From contig CAMNRH010000011.1 of assembly GCA_946552115.1 (NCBI GenBank), positions 1-64,000 of the forward strand: DNA of 64,000 nt. The letters run 5' to 3'. The notes below the pieces were generated by a model. That model was not told the DNA's origin and searched no databases. It saw nothing but the letters and a program-made list of their open reading frames with translations. The DNA is from an uncultured Lachnospiraceae bacterium (GTDB lineage: Bacteria > Bacillota > Clostridia > Lachnospirales > Lachnospiraceae). Numbering within the stretch: the stretch's first letter is position 1; each line of letters starts with the position of its first letter. Positions 19,510 through 27,747 of the stretch are shown here, piece by piece. The position numbers were made by a program, and so were the translations under genes.

Positions 19510-20037
19510 CTACTCCACACCTTCTACAACTCCGATGTATGGTAGATTTCTATATTTTTGCGCATAATCCAACCCGTATCCTACTACGAATTTATCCTCT
19601 ATCTCAAATCCCGTGTAATCCACCTTTACCTCCCGAACTCTTCTATCCGGCTTATCTAGCAATGTACACAGTCTCATACTGTTCGGATGACGCTTGAAAA
19701 GAATCTCAAGAAGATAGGAAAGCGTCCGTCCCGAATCAATAATGTCTTCCACTACCAGTACATCTTTCCCCTCTAACGGTTCATCCAAATCCTTGGCAAT
19801 TTTAACCACTCCGCTGGAAGATGTGCCGCCGCCATAACTGCTCACACTCATAAAATCCATAGAAACAGGAACACTGATTCTCTTGGCAAGCTCACACATA
19901 AAGAATACTCCTCCCTTAAGAACACAGATAAGATGCACCTGCCGCCCTTTATAATCCTCGCTAATCTGCTTTCCTAATTCTTCAATCCTTTTTGCAACTT
20001 CCTCTTCACTGTGCATTACATGAATTGTCTCTGCCAT
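19510..20037 (-). CDS. hpt: hypoxanthine phosphoribosyltransferase
   Basis: 175 aa from MAETIHVMHS. The site ggaggag lies before tandem ATGs at 20040 and 20037; either is possible. The PRPP-binding motif is VLVVEDIIDSGRTLSYL (about residues 90-106), with the flexible-loop region at SVSSYGGGTSSSG. It salvages hypoxanthine and guanine. The start overlaps the tilS end by about 30 bases, in the conserved tilS-hpt-ftsH order. Confidence 0.95.
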   Translation of the reverse strand: MAETIHVMHSEEEVAKRIEELGKQISEDYKGRQVHLICVLKGGVFFMCELAKRISVPVSMDFMSVSSYGGGTSSSGVVKIAKDLDEPLEGKDVLVVEDIIDSGRTLSYLLEILFKRHPNSMRLCTLLDKPDRRVREVKVDYTGFEIEDKFVVGYGLDYAQKYRNLPYIGVVEGVE

Positions 20038-21403
20038 CATCTTCTCCTCCGTAAAATTCAACTTCTAAAATACGTATCGTTTTTTCTGTCACCTGATACA
20101 TCTGATTTTGCCGATACCCTATCACCCAGATAATATGGGAGCCATCCGCTAAAAGCCAAATTCTGTCCCTCATCTCCCGAGGTATTTTCTCATTAATAAA
20201 GTACTGTTTCAGCTTCTGAGTATTTCCGTTCTTGTCTATTGTCAAATAATCTCCCGGCTCCCTGTGCCTCATTTTTACAGTATTTTTTATTATATCATAG
20301 TCAAACCATTTCGTGTAGATTTTTTTCGGAAAAGCTTCTGATATAACGGTTTTTTCAAAAATTCGAAAACGGGCCTTTTGTTCCGGCAAAGTACCGTCCT
20401 CCGGCAAAATACTGTCCTCCGGCATCCGCCGCTTTTCAAATCGAATACCCTCATAGCACCGTACTGCCGTAAGTCCGTATGGAAGACTCATTCTGCGCCC
20501 CACTTGCTTTTTCAAAAGATCCTTTAGCATCTGCACATGGGGCGACTCAATATTTTTTCTGTAACCTGCCGCCTCACAAATAATACCATGGAGCACATAA
20601 CCTTTAAGCGCTCCGTCTATTTTCCGATAATCCTCTTCAATAAGAAGCAGTTTCCCAGACGAATCCCATACCGTACATTCCTCTTTCAAACGCGAAACTT
20701 CACGTCCGATATAACCGCTCAGCGCATGCATTTGCTCCGCCGTTTCCGCCATATGGGAAATGACCTGCTCATTTATATTTTTTTTCAAATAAGGAATCAC
20801 ATCATTTCTGATCCGGTTTCTTGTGTATACATTCTCCTCATTTGTTTCATCTGTACAATAAGATATTCCCCATTTTTTCAGATATGATACAATTTCCTCC
20901 CGTTTCACACACAATAAAGGCCTAATCCATACGCCGGAGACCGGTGCAATGGCTCCAAGCCCTTTCAGAGCCGTCCCTCTGCACAAATTCCAGAGAAGCG
21001 TTTCCGCATTATCGTTCATATGATGAGCAAGCGCAATTTTCGTTCCTTTCTGCTCCTTTAAAACCTTTTCAAACGCCGCTCTTCTAACCTCGCGCCCGGC
21101 CTCCTCCTCTGTCAGTCCATGCTCTTTCGCATACAGGGGAACATTTTCCCGAAACACTGTACATAAAATCCCCTCCTGCCCGCACACACGGCGCACATAA
21201 GCCTCATCTGCATCTGCACTCTCCCCCCGGATACCATGATGGACATGAACGGCATGAAGAGCAAAGCCCCACTCTTTCGCAAACCTGATAAGTATGAAAA
21301 GAAGGCATATGGAATCCGCTCCTCCCGATACGCCCGCAATCACTTTATCATCCTTTGTAATCATATGATATTTTTCTATATACTGCTTTATCCTTTCATA
21401 CAT
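20006..21403 (-). CDS. tilS: tRNA(Ile)-lysidine synthase
   Basis: 465 aa from MYERIKQYI, with gcagagga before this ATG; the longer ORF start is less likely. It modifies C34 of tRNA-Ile(CAU) to lysidine, which is essential for AUA decoding. The PP-loop motif is VIAGVSGGADSICLL (about 23-37). Support comes from HHGIRGESADADE, ALAHHMNDNAETLLWNL and RNRIRNDVIPYL. TilS substrate-binding and C-terminal domains follow. It lies between the spoIIE-type gene and hpt. Confidence 0.95.
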   Translation of the reverse strand: MYERIKQYIEKYHMITKDDKVIAGVSGGADSICLLFILIRFAKEWGFALHAVHVHHGIRGESADADEAYVRRVCGQEGILCTVFRENVPLYAKEHGLTEEEAGREVRRAAFEKVLKEQKGTKIALAHHMNDNAETLLWNLCRGTALKGLGAIAPVSGVWIRPLLCVKREEIVSYLKKWGISYCTDETNEENVYTRNRIRNDVIPYLKKNINEQVISHMAETAEQMHALSGYIGREVSRLKEECTVWDSSGKLLLIEEDYRKIDGALKGYVLHGIICEAAGYRKNIESPHVQMLKDLLKKQVGRRMSLPYGLTAVRCYEGIRFEKRRMPEDSILPEDGTLPEQKARFRIFEKTVISEAFPKKIYTKWFDYDIIKNTVKMRHREPGDYLTIDKNGNTQKLKQYFINEKIPREMRDRIWLLADGSHIIWVIGYRQNQMYQVTEKTIRILEVEFYGGEDDGRDNSCNAQ

Positions 21404-21497
21404 CCGGAAATCCTCTGCTTTAATGCGGTTTCTTAATATGCGGTTTACTGATCCTGATAACATATTATAGAACTTTCCGGTAAAATGCAAGACATCG

Positions 21498-22898
21498 TTA
21501 AATTTTCCATATCCCGACGACCAGAACTGTCATATCGTCTATCGGAATCTCATTAGAACACTCCAACACCTTTTCCAGAATATAATGCGACAGCTCTTTC
21601 GGATTTTGAATATCCGGTTCTGAGATAAATCTGCTCATCAGATTATCCTGCTGCCCGGTCGGCAGCGCATCAATTACTCCGTCTGTCACCATAACAACAA
21701 AATCACCGGACTCCAATTTCTTTGTCACCGTATCAATTTCAATGTCCTGTATCACCCCTATAGGCAGCGTCACGGAATGAATTTTTTCAACCTCTTCTCC
21801 CCGTTTAATATAAGTCGTTGCCGCACCCGCCTTTACAAACTCACACTCTCCGCTGTACAAATCAAACAGACTCACATCAATCGTAGAAAAACGAACCTCC
21901 TCGCGTCCGATTACCAATGCCGTATTCATAAGCTCTACCGCCGTCCTCGCCGGAAAGCCTGCATCCAAAAGCTCCTCTAAAAGCTCCACTACCATTGTAC
22001 TTTCCCGAAATGCTTCTTCACCTGCTCCCATCCCGTCCGAAAGAGCTACACCTTTCTTCCCTCCCGGAAGATCCGTCATAAGAAATGTATCTCCTGAAAT
22101 CTGTTCACAGTCCTTTCCTATCTTTGCAATTCCCTGCAGCGTATGAAATCTCGCTCCCTCCACACAGCTGACCGTACAATATTCATCACCGACAATCGGA
22201 CGCTCCCCCTGCTCCGGCATCATCACACGTCCTACAATACCTCCCACCTCGGACGCCAGCTCTTTCACCGGGATTACATGCCCTTTCGGCGCCTTAATTG
22301 TAAGATGTATCTCATATTTTCCATTTGAGGTAATATAAAATACAGATGACAGCATTCTCACGCCTGATTTTCGGAGGTGATTTTTTATCTTTTTTTCCAG
22401 ATGTTCATCCTCAAAAATACCTGCGTCCAACTCTCTCGTCGTATTTCGTATCGTTTTCGCAAAATTTTCCAGCTGATTGGCATAGCCCTCCCGGTTTTTC
22501 ACAAGCTTGTTGCTCCATACAAGCTTTTGCTTGGCGCCCTCAAAGGTTTCAAGCGTCTCCCGAAGAAACCGGGGGGCCATAATACACTGCTTCTGAAGAC
22601 GCCGCTTCAACTCCACATTAAGCTCTGCGCCGTATTCCTCTACCGCGCATAAAATCTCATACATCATATGATACGTATTCAGCCGCCTCTCCCCCAGGCA
22701 AGCCGCTTTATTCTCACAATTTTCACATACCTTTTCCGTAACGCGACGGAACATATCCTCATTTTCCTCTTTTGTAAACGTCATCCGGTAATCCGTAAGC
22801 CTCAAAAAAATATTCGACAAGTGTCCCAGCGAATCCGCCAGCTTGTCCATCTGGATTACATATGGATTCAGAAAAATCTCTTTCTCTTTCATATCCAT
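21498..22898 (-). CDS. SpoIIE-type PP2C phosphatase lacking the membrane domain
   Basis: 466 aa. The C-terminal PP2C-like phosphatase is clear: GDTFLMTDLPGGKKGVALSDGMGAGEEA, FSTIDVSLFDLYSGECEFVKAG and VVMVTDGVID. The central domain has the cysteine cluster VCENCENKAACLGE seen in SpoIIE. Full SpoIIE proteins carry about ten N-terminal membrane helices, and this ORF has none. Context (divIC upstream, tilS downstream) is exactly that of spoIIE, where the enzyme dephosphorylates SpoIIAA to release sigma-F. A REP copy lies 15 bases before the start, and the gap back to divIC is too short for the missing helices. ATG with a ggagggag site. Confidence 0.85.
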   Translation of the reverse strand: MDMKEKEIFLNPYVIQMDKLADSLGHLSNIFLRLTDYRMTFTKEENEDMFRRVTEKVCENCENKAACLGERRLNTYHMMYEILCAVEEYGAELNVELKRRLQKQCIMAPRFLRETLETFEGAKQKLVWSNKLVKNREGYANQLENFAKTIRNTTRELDAGIFEDEHLEKKIKNHLRKSGVRMLSSVFYITSNGKYEIHLTIKAPKGHVIPVKELASEVGGIVGRVMMPEQGERPIVGDEYCTVSCVEGARFHTLQGIAKIGKDCEQISGDTFLMTDLPGGKKGVALSDGMGAGEEAFRESTMVVELLEELLDAGFPARTAVELMNTALVIGREEVRFSTIDVSLFDLYSGECEFVKAGAATTYIKRGEEVEKIHSVTLPIGVIQDIEIDTVTKKLESGDFVVMVTDGVIDALPTGQQDNLMSRFISEPDIQNPKELSHYILEKVLECSNEIPIDDMTVLVVGIWKI

Positions 22899-22913
22899 TC
22901 TATACTCCCTCCA

Positions 22914-22976
22914 GTTGGGGACGGGGAAAAATTAAAAAAACCCCGTCCCAGATTGAAAAAAACCTGTCCCTATTGA
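22914..22976. repeat. REP-like palindrome, copy 5 (spoIIE-type/divIC)
   Basis: Core gttggggacgggg / ccccgtcccagatt with an aaaaattaaaaaaa centre, then an acctgtccctatt tail. It lies upstream of the spoIIE-type gene, whose ribosome-binding site partly borders it. Confidence 0.87.
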
Positions 22977-23047
22977 AAAAAGCTCCGGGCATATTGCCCG
23001 AAGCTTCTCTTACGTATCTCATACCTGTTATCTCTTCACAGCTGTTT

Positions 23048-23404
23048 TTATTTGGCCCTGAAAATAATCTCATTTTCATTTACTAAGCCTAATTTATCTT
23101 TTGCCACTTCCTCCACATACTCCTCTGTGCCTACATATTTTTCAAGCGCATCTATCTCCGCAGAACGCTCTTTCTCTTCTTCAATCTGCTTTTTCAGCTC
23201 TATCTCCTGTGCCCGATATGCCCTGTCCTTTTCACGGAGTGATATCGCATTTACGGACACCACTGCCATTAAAAGTATAATAACCGCGCCCACTGCAAGC
23301 ATACTGCGCCTATACCGACTCACATGCCGTTTCTGTCTCTTTCTGCGACTTTTGCTTCTTACATTTTTCATATTTTTACCCTTATACCGGCTCCCCGCCA
23401 ACAT
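23048..23404 (-). CDS. divIC: DivIC/FtsB-type septum formation initiator
   Basis: 118 aa. A basic cytoplasmic N-terminus (KSRRKRQKRHVSRYRR) precedes one membrane span (about residues 35-53). A coiled coil follows (EKDRAYRAQEIELKKQIEEEKERSAEIDALEKYV), then the conserved end (EEVAKDKLGLVNENEIIF). The protein bridges divisome subcomplexes with FtsL/DivIB. A gggag site supports the first Met. It sits between yabQ and the spoIIE-type gene, as in other Firmicutes. Confidence 0.9.
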   Translation of the reverse strand: MLAGSRYKGKNMKNVRSKSRRKRQKRHVSRYRRSMLAVGAVIILLMAVVSVNAISLREKDRAYRAQEIELKKQIEEEKERSAEIDALEKYVGTEEYVEEVAKDKLGLVNENEIIFRAK

Positions 23405-23452
23405 TTTATACTCCCTGAAACAATTTTATATTATCTTGTTTCAGGTTGTTTA

Positions 23453-23764
23453 TCAACTCTTTTTACGCAAAAAAATTCCCCAAATTTTTTCAAATTTTTT
23501 AACAAAAACAGACATTAAAACAGTTCCAATCACAACACCTAGTATAAAATGCCATCTTATTCTACCACTATTTGTTTGGTAAATTTGTATAAACAAATAT
23601 ATAGCGGCGCCAATCCAAAATATCATATCTTCTATTCCGATTAAAATAAGGCTGTGCTTTACAATTTCACGAAAACATCCCAGACATTTGTATGCCAGCC
23701 TGACGCTTGCTCCCGAAAGCAGCGCCACACAAAACACGATTACTTCCTTTTCTATTCCCGGCAT
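23453..23764 (-). CDS. yabQ: spore cortex biosynthesis protein YabQ
   Basis: 103 aa with three likely membrane spans (about 8-24, 38-60, 70-90), matching the small YabQ integral membrane family. YabQ is needed for spore cortex formation in Bacillus and is made under sigma-E. The position directly after yabP and before divIC supports the call. It is shorter than the B. subtilis protein but complete by hydropathy. Confidence 0.85.
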   Translation of the reverse strand: MPGIEKEVIVFCVALLSGASVRLAYKCLGCFREIVKHSLILIGIEDMIFWIGAAIYLFIQIYQTNSGRIRWHFILGVVIGTVLMSVFVKKFEKIWGIFLRKKS

Positions 23765-23770
23765 TTTCTA

Positions 23771-24058
23771 TTACCTGAACAACTTAGAAAACAGGCTTTC
23801 GCCTCCTTGTTTTGCACTGGCATGAATATCAGAATAAGAAATACTGTCAATATTCCCGGACAAATCGACCTCTCCTTTCTCCACGCTCAGCCGGTTTACG
23901 TGAAGATCCGTCCCTTTCACCATCATCATCCCCTGTTCTGTCTCCAGTAAAATCTCATTTAAATCAAAAGAAAGCACGTCAATTACTCCTGTTACCATAC
24001 TCGTTTTCCGATTATTCACAACAAGCTTATGACTCTTTCCAACTGTTCTTTCTTCCAT
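23771..24058 (-). CDS. yabP: sporulation protein YabP
   Basis: 95 aa from MEERTVGKSHKLV. The ORF track starts at a GTG three codons earlier, but the aaagg site fits the ATG better. It has the YabP/YqfC beta-rich core (LVVNNRKTSMVTGVIDVLSFDLNEILLETEQG...LHVNRLSVEKGEVDLSGNIDSISYS). It localises to the forespore coat/cortex interface in Bacillus. Part of the rqcP-yabP-yabQ-divIC block. Confidence 0.92.
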   Translation of the reverse strand: MEERTVGKSHKLVVNNRKTSMVTGVIDVLSFDLNEILLETEQGMMMVKGTDLHVNRLSVEKGEVDLSGNIDSISYSDIHASAKQGGESLFSKLFR

Positions 24059-24107
24059 ATGTATCACAACCTTTCTTAATAATCATATGAAAGGCTGCTA
24101 CCTTTTA

Positions 24108-24347
24108 TTACAAATATTTAAACAAGTCTTTTGCTTCTTCTTTCTTCGTCGTCTCCTGAATATCAAGAACCTGAACCTTAACTGTCTTTGTTCCAAACTG
24201 AATCTCAATAATATCCCCTGTTTTTACTTTTACAGAAGCCTTTGCCGTTTTTCCGTTTACCAAAACGCGGCCGGCATCGCACGCTTCATTCGCGATAGTT
24301 CTCCTTTTAATCAAACGGGATACTTTCAAAAATTTATCTAATCTCAT
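24108..24347 (-). CDS. rqcP: S4-domain RNA-binding protein RqcP (YabO/Hsp15-like)
   Basis: 79 aa, nearly all one S4 domain (MRLDKFLKVSRLIKRRTIANEACDAGRVLVNG). In Firmicutes this protein acts in ribosome-associated quality control, helping RqcH add alanine tails on stalled 50S subunits. The position between hup and yabP is the classical yabO position. Confidence 0.9.
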   Translation of the reverse strand: MRLDKFLKVSRLIKRRTIANEACDAGRVLVNGKTAKASVKVKTGDIIEIQFGTKTVKVQVLDIQETTKKEEAKDLFKYL

Positions 24348-24360
24348 ATTTCCCTCCGTT

Positions 24361-24391
24361 AAAAAAGTAGAGAGTTCAAAACCTCTCTACT
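24361..24391 (-). terminator. intrinsic terminator after hup
   Basis: Minus strand: GTAGAGAGgttttgaaCTCTCTAC followed directly by six T's. It lies between hup and rqcP and should limit read-through from the highly expressed HU gene. Confidence 0.85.
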
Positions 24392-24410
24392 TCGTTACTT
24401 CTTTGTATAA

Positions 24411-24686
24411 TTACTCATTAACAGCATCCTTTAATGCTTTGCCAGCCTTAAATTTGGGAGCTTTGCAAGCCGCAATCTTCATTGTTTTTCCGGTCTGTGG
24501 GTTTCTTCCTTCTCTTGCAGCCCTTGTGCTTGTCTCAAACGTACCAAATCCAACTAATTGAACCTTATGATCTTTCTTAAGTTCTGCTGTAACTACATCA
24601 ACAAAAGCTTTTAATGCTTTTTCAGAATCTTTTTTAGAAATCTCTGCCTGGCTGGCAATGGCTGCCACTAATTCTGTTTTGTTCAT
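24411..24686 (-). CDS. hup: HU family DNA-binding protein
   Basis: 91 aa, the standard HU length. It has the dimerisation helices (MNKTELVAAIASQAEISKKDSEKALKAFVDVV) and the DNA-binding beta arm (GFGTFETSTRAAREGRNPQTGKTMKI). It compacts and bends DNA non-specifically. A strong aggagg site precedes the ATG, and a terminator follows. Confidence 0.96.
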   Translation of the reverse strand: MNKTELVAAIASQAEISKKDSEKALKAFVDVVTAELKKDHKVQLVGFGTFETSTRAAREGRNPQTGKTMKIAACKAPKFKAGKALKDAVNE

Positions 24687-24838
24687 GGAATATTTTCCTC
24701 CTCTTGTTTAAATCTCTAGACTTAATGCCTTAGTTACTGTTATAACTGTTTTCATATTATTTGTCAAGGCAATTTCTGTGTTTTACGCGCTTTTTACGCG
24801 CTTTTGGCCGTATTTTACAAATTTTTCCTGTTTTTCTC

Positions 24839-26575
24839 CTACAGCATTGCCTCAATCATCTCCAACACTTTTCCGCCCAGCTTTTCAGAACGCTCGTCCG
24901 CATCTGCAAGAGAGCTTCCCTTAATTCCATAATAGAATTTTACTTTCGGCTCCGTCCCGGATGGTCTTACGCACAACCATGCGTCATCCGTAAGGTCATA
25001 ATACAGCACATTCGATGCCGGAAGCCCTGTCTGCGTCTCTTCTCCCGTCTCAATATTCTTAATAATGCCAGTCTGGTAATCCCTTGCACTTAATACCTTA
25101 TATTCACCAACCTCTGTCGGGGGATTTTTGCGGAATGTCTCCAAAATTTCCTGAATTTTCACGAGCCCTTCAATTCCTTTCAGTGTAACAGATTTTATAT
25201 CTTCTTTATAGTAGCCATATTTATCATACATGTCCACCATTGCATCCCACAATGTCTTTCCCTTTGTCTTATAAAATGCCGCCGCCTCACAAAGCGCCAT
25301 CGTTGCCACTATTGCATCCTTATCTCTCGCATATGTACCAATCAGACAGCCATAGCTTTCCTCAAAGCCAAAGAGATAACTTCCCTTTCCGGACTGCTCA
25401 AAGCCTAAAATCTGCTGTCCGATATATTTGAAGCCGGTCAGCACCTCAATAAATCCCGCACCGTATTCCTTTGCAATCGCCTTTGCCATGTTCGAGGTAA
25501 CAATAGATTTAATCAGGTAGCCATCCTCGGGAAGCCCTTCTGTAGCCTTACGCTCTTTAATCTCATAATCCGCAAGCAGACAGCCTGACATATTTCCGGT
25601 AAGAACCTTATACTCGCCAGATTTTGTATCCTTTACGTATACACCGAGACGGTCTGCATCCGGGTCTGTCGCCAAAATAAGATCTGCATTGACCTCCTCA
25701 GCAAGCTTAAGTCCCAGAGTAAATGCCTCTTTAGCTTCCGGATTCGGATAAGATACTGTCGGGAAGTCGCCGTCGGGGAGCTCCTGTTCCTTTACTACAT
25801 ATACATTTTCAAAGCCCAGTTCTCTTAAGATACGTCTTGCCGGAATATTTCCGGTTCCGTGAAGCGGGCTGTACACGATTTTAAGCTCACTCTTCATGGC
25901 ATCAATGGCATCCTGATGAATTACCTGCTTTTTAAGCTCCGCAATATAGCTGTCATCAATCGCCTCGCCAATCACCTCATACAGACCGGAAGCTTTCGCC
26001 TCCGCCTTTTCCATAGTCTTTACAGTACTGTAATCCGTAACTGCTTCCACTTCCTCCATAATTCCCTTGTCATGCGGAGGTGTAATTTGTGCTCCATCCT
26101 CCCAGTAAACCTTATATCCGTTATATTCCGGCGGATTATGGCTCGCAGTAATATTAATTCCGGCGATACAGCCAAGCTTACGCACTGCGAAAGAAAGCTC
26201 CGGCGTGGGCCTCAATGATTCAAACACATAGGCCTTAATTCCATTTGCGGCAAGACACAGCGCCGCCTCATCCGCAAATTCCGGAGACATACAGCGAGAA
26301 TCATAGGCTATTGCCACCCCTTGGCCTTTCGCATCCTTTTTTGCAATATAATTTGCAAGCCCCTGCGTAGCCTTACGTATGGTATAAATATTCATACGGT
26401 TCGTACCAGCGCCGATAATCCCTCTAAGACCTGCGGTTCCGAACTCCAGATCTTTATAAAAACGCTCCTCAATTTCCTGTTCGTTGTCTGCGATTGCATT
26501 TAGCTCTGTTTTCGTAGCCTCATCAAAATACGGGTTATTTATCCATTCCTCATAATTCCTACGATATTCCATCAT
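24839..26575 (-). CDS. pgcA: phospho-sugar mutase (phosphoglucomutase/phosphomannomutase)
   Basis: 578 aa from the ATG preceded by aggaggtacc. It belongs to the alpha-D-phosphohexomutase superfamily. The phosphoserine loop is GINITASHNPPEYNGYKVYW, the metal loop is LATDPDADRLGVYV, the sugar-recognition loop is GFEESYGCLIG, and the phosphate-binding end is RPSGTEPKVKFYYG. Length and order match clostridial PgcA-type enzymes that interconvert glucose 1- and 6-phosphate. This feeds the GlgC/GlgD glycogen route encoded 8 kb away. Confidence 0.92.
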   Translation of the reverse strand: MMEYRRNYEEWINNPYFDEATKTELNAIADNEQEIEERFYKDLEFGTAGLRGIIGAGTNRMNIYTIRKATQGLANYIAKKDAKGQGVAIAYDSRCMSPEFADEAALCLAANGIKAYVFESLRPTPELSFAVRKLGCIAGINITASHNPPEYNGYKVYWEDGAQITPPHDKGIMEEVEAVTDYSTVKTMEKAEAKASGLYEVIGEAIDDSYIAELKKQVIHQDAIDAMKSELKIVYSPLHGTGNIPARRILRELGFENVYVVKEQELPDGDFPTVSYPNPEAKEAFTLGLKLAEEVNADLILATDPDADRLGVYVKDTKSGEYKVLTGNMSGCLLADYEIKERKATEGLPEDGYLIKSIVTSNMAKAIAKEYGAGFIEVLTGFKYIGQQILGFEQSGKGSYLFGFEESYGCLIGTYARDKDAIVATMALCEAAAFYKTKGKTLWDAMVDMYDKYGYYKEDIKSVTLKGIEGLVKIQEILETFRKNPPTEVGEYKVLSARDYQTGIIKNIETGEETQTGLPASNVLYYDLTDDAWLCVRPSGTEPKVKFYYGIKGSSLADADERSEKLGGKVLEMIEAML

Positions 26576-26619
26576 TTGGTACCTCCTGTTTTTATATACC
26601 ATAATTATACAACAGGATA

Positions 26620-27621
26620 TCATAAATGAAAAGAAAATATGTTATTTAAAAATCGCTCTTTCTCCTCTGTCTGACGAATCGCTGTGTTAATCTTCTCAAT
26701 ACTCTTTACAGATATCCACGCCTTGTTAGAACGGTAATAGGAATCTGCCAGCTTCCAGAACTTCTCCGGATATATAAAACGTATTTTCAAATACTCTGTC
26801 TCTTCCTTACTAATAGGCCTTATTGCAGAATATGCATTTATCATATTGTCGCCCAGCCGCTCTTTCCATCCCTGCTTTTCCAAAACCTTACGCAGGAAAT
26901 AATATAAATCCTCCATCTGGACATCACGCCTGAAACGCTCAAAATTCGTTGTCATAAGAAACTTTGTCCCCGGAAGCTGCTCCATCAAAATATTATGATA
27001 ATTATATTCTCCGTGAATCATATGTGAATTCTCAATACTTTCCTCATAAAGCCCGTCGTAAGCAGAGCTTTCCAACACGTGCAGCGCCGTATCCGCCCAC
27101 TGATACATCCCATCAAAATATTTTAGAAAAGCGAACTCAAACTCACCTTTCGGAGAAACTCCTCTCATAAATTTGCGCACTTTCTTCAGTTCTCGGTTAT
27201 GGCGCATGTATTCTTCTTTCATCTGTCCGGCCGCCGGAGCGCTATGCTCCGTTTTTCCGCGCATCAAAAGATGAAGCTTCGCCAGATTTCCAGCAGCCTT
27301 TAAAAGCTCACCCGTCTTTCGTATATCACACTCTCGTCCGTCTGCCCAGCATTTAACCACATATCTGCTCCCATCCTCCGTAAGACTTACATACTCCCCT
27401 TCTTTATTTTTCAAAGGAAAATCGGCCTGCATATAACCATGATTCTCAAGAGATCCATACAATTCGAGAAGTGCAGGTATTTTTGTCTTTGAAATAACTA
27501 CCTCTTTCAACAAAAGAAGTCCTTTATCTGTGTCGCATAAAATAGCACCCCTTGTTTTATGGGTGCCGGACACTGCGATATCATATTGTTCTAATATACT
27601 ATTTATTTCATATTCCTGCAT
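26620..27621 (-). CDS. CotS-family spore coat protein (APH-like kinase fold)
   Basis: 333 aa from MQEYEINSILEQYD, with caggggatt before this ATG. It has the CotS/YsxE layout: an aminoglycoside-phosphotransferase-like fold with a degenerate ATP site (TRGAILCDTDKGLLLLKEV) and catalytic-loop-like MIHGEYNYHNILM. Members are incorporated in the inner spore coat. The call of a specific Cot paralogue is not possible here. It stands alone upstream of pgcA. Confidence 0.8.
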   Translation of the reverse strand: MQEYEINSILEQYDIAVSGTHKTRGAILCDTDKGLLLLKEVVISKTKIPALLELYGSLENHGYMQADFPLKNKEGEYVSLTEDGSRYVVKCWADGRECDIRKTGELLKAAGNLAKLHLLMRGKTEHSAPAAGQMKEEYMRHNRELKKVRKFMRGVSPKGEFEFAFLKYFDGMYQWADTALHVLESSAYDGLYEESIENSHMIHGEYNYHNILMEQLPGTKFLMTTNFERFRRDVQMEDLYYFLRKVLEKQGWKERLGDNMINAYSAIRPISKEETEYLKIRFIYPEKFWKLADSYYRSNKAWISVKSIEKINTAIRQTEEKERFLNNIFSFHL

Positions 27622-27687
27622 AGCAATCCCCTGCACTTTACCTTACATATTCTCTCTATCGTATGCGCGGAATACCCAAAATAGACC

Positions 27688-27747
27688 ATTGGGGACGGGG
27701 TAAAATTAAAAAAACTCCGTCCCCAATTGAATTTACCCTGTCCCTAA
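27688..27747. repeat. REP-like palindrome, copy 6 (cotS-type/cca)
   Basis: Core ttggggacgggg / ctccgtccccaatt with a taaaattaaaaaaa centre and a ccctgtcccta tail. A further ccctgtccc lies inside the end of cca (about 27759-27767) and encodes its last residues. Confidence 0.87.
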
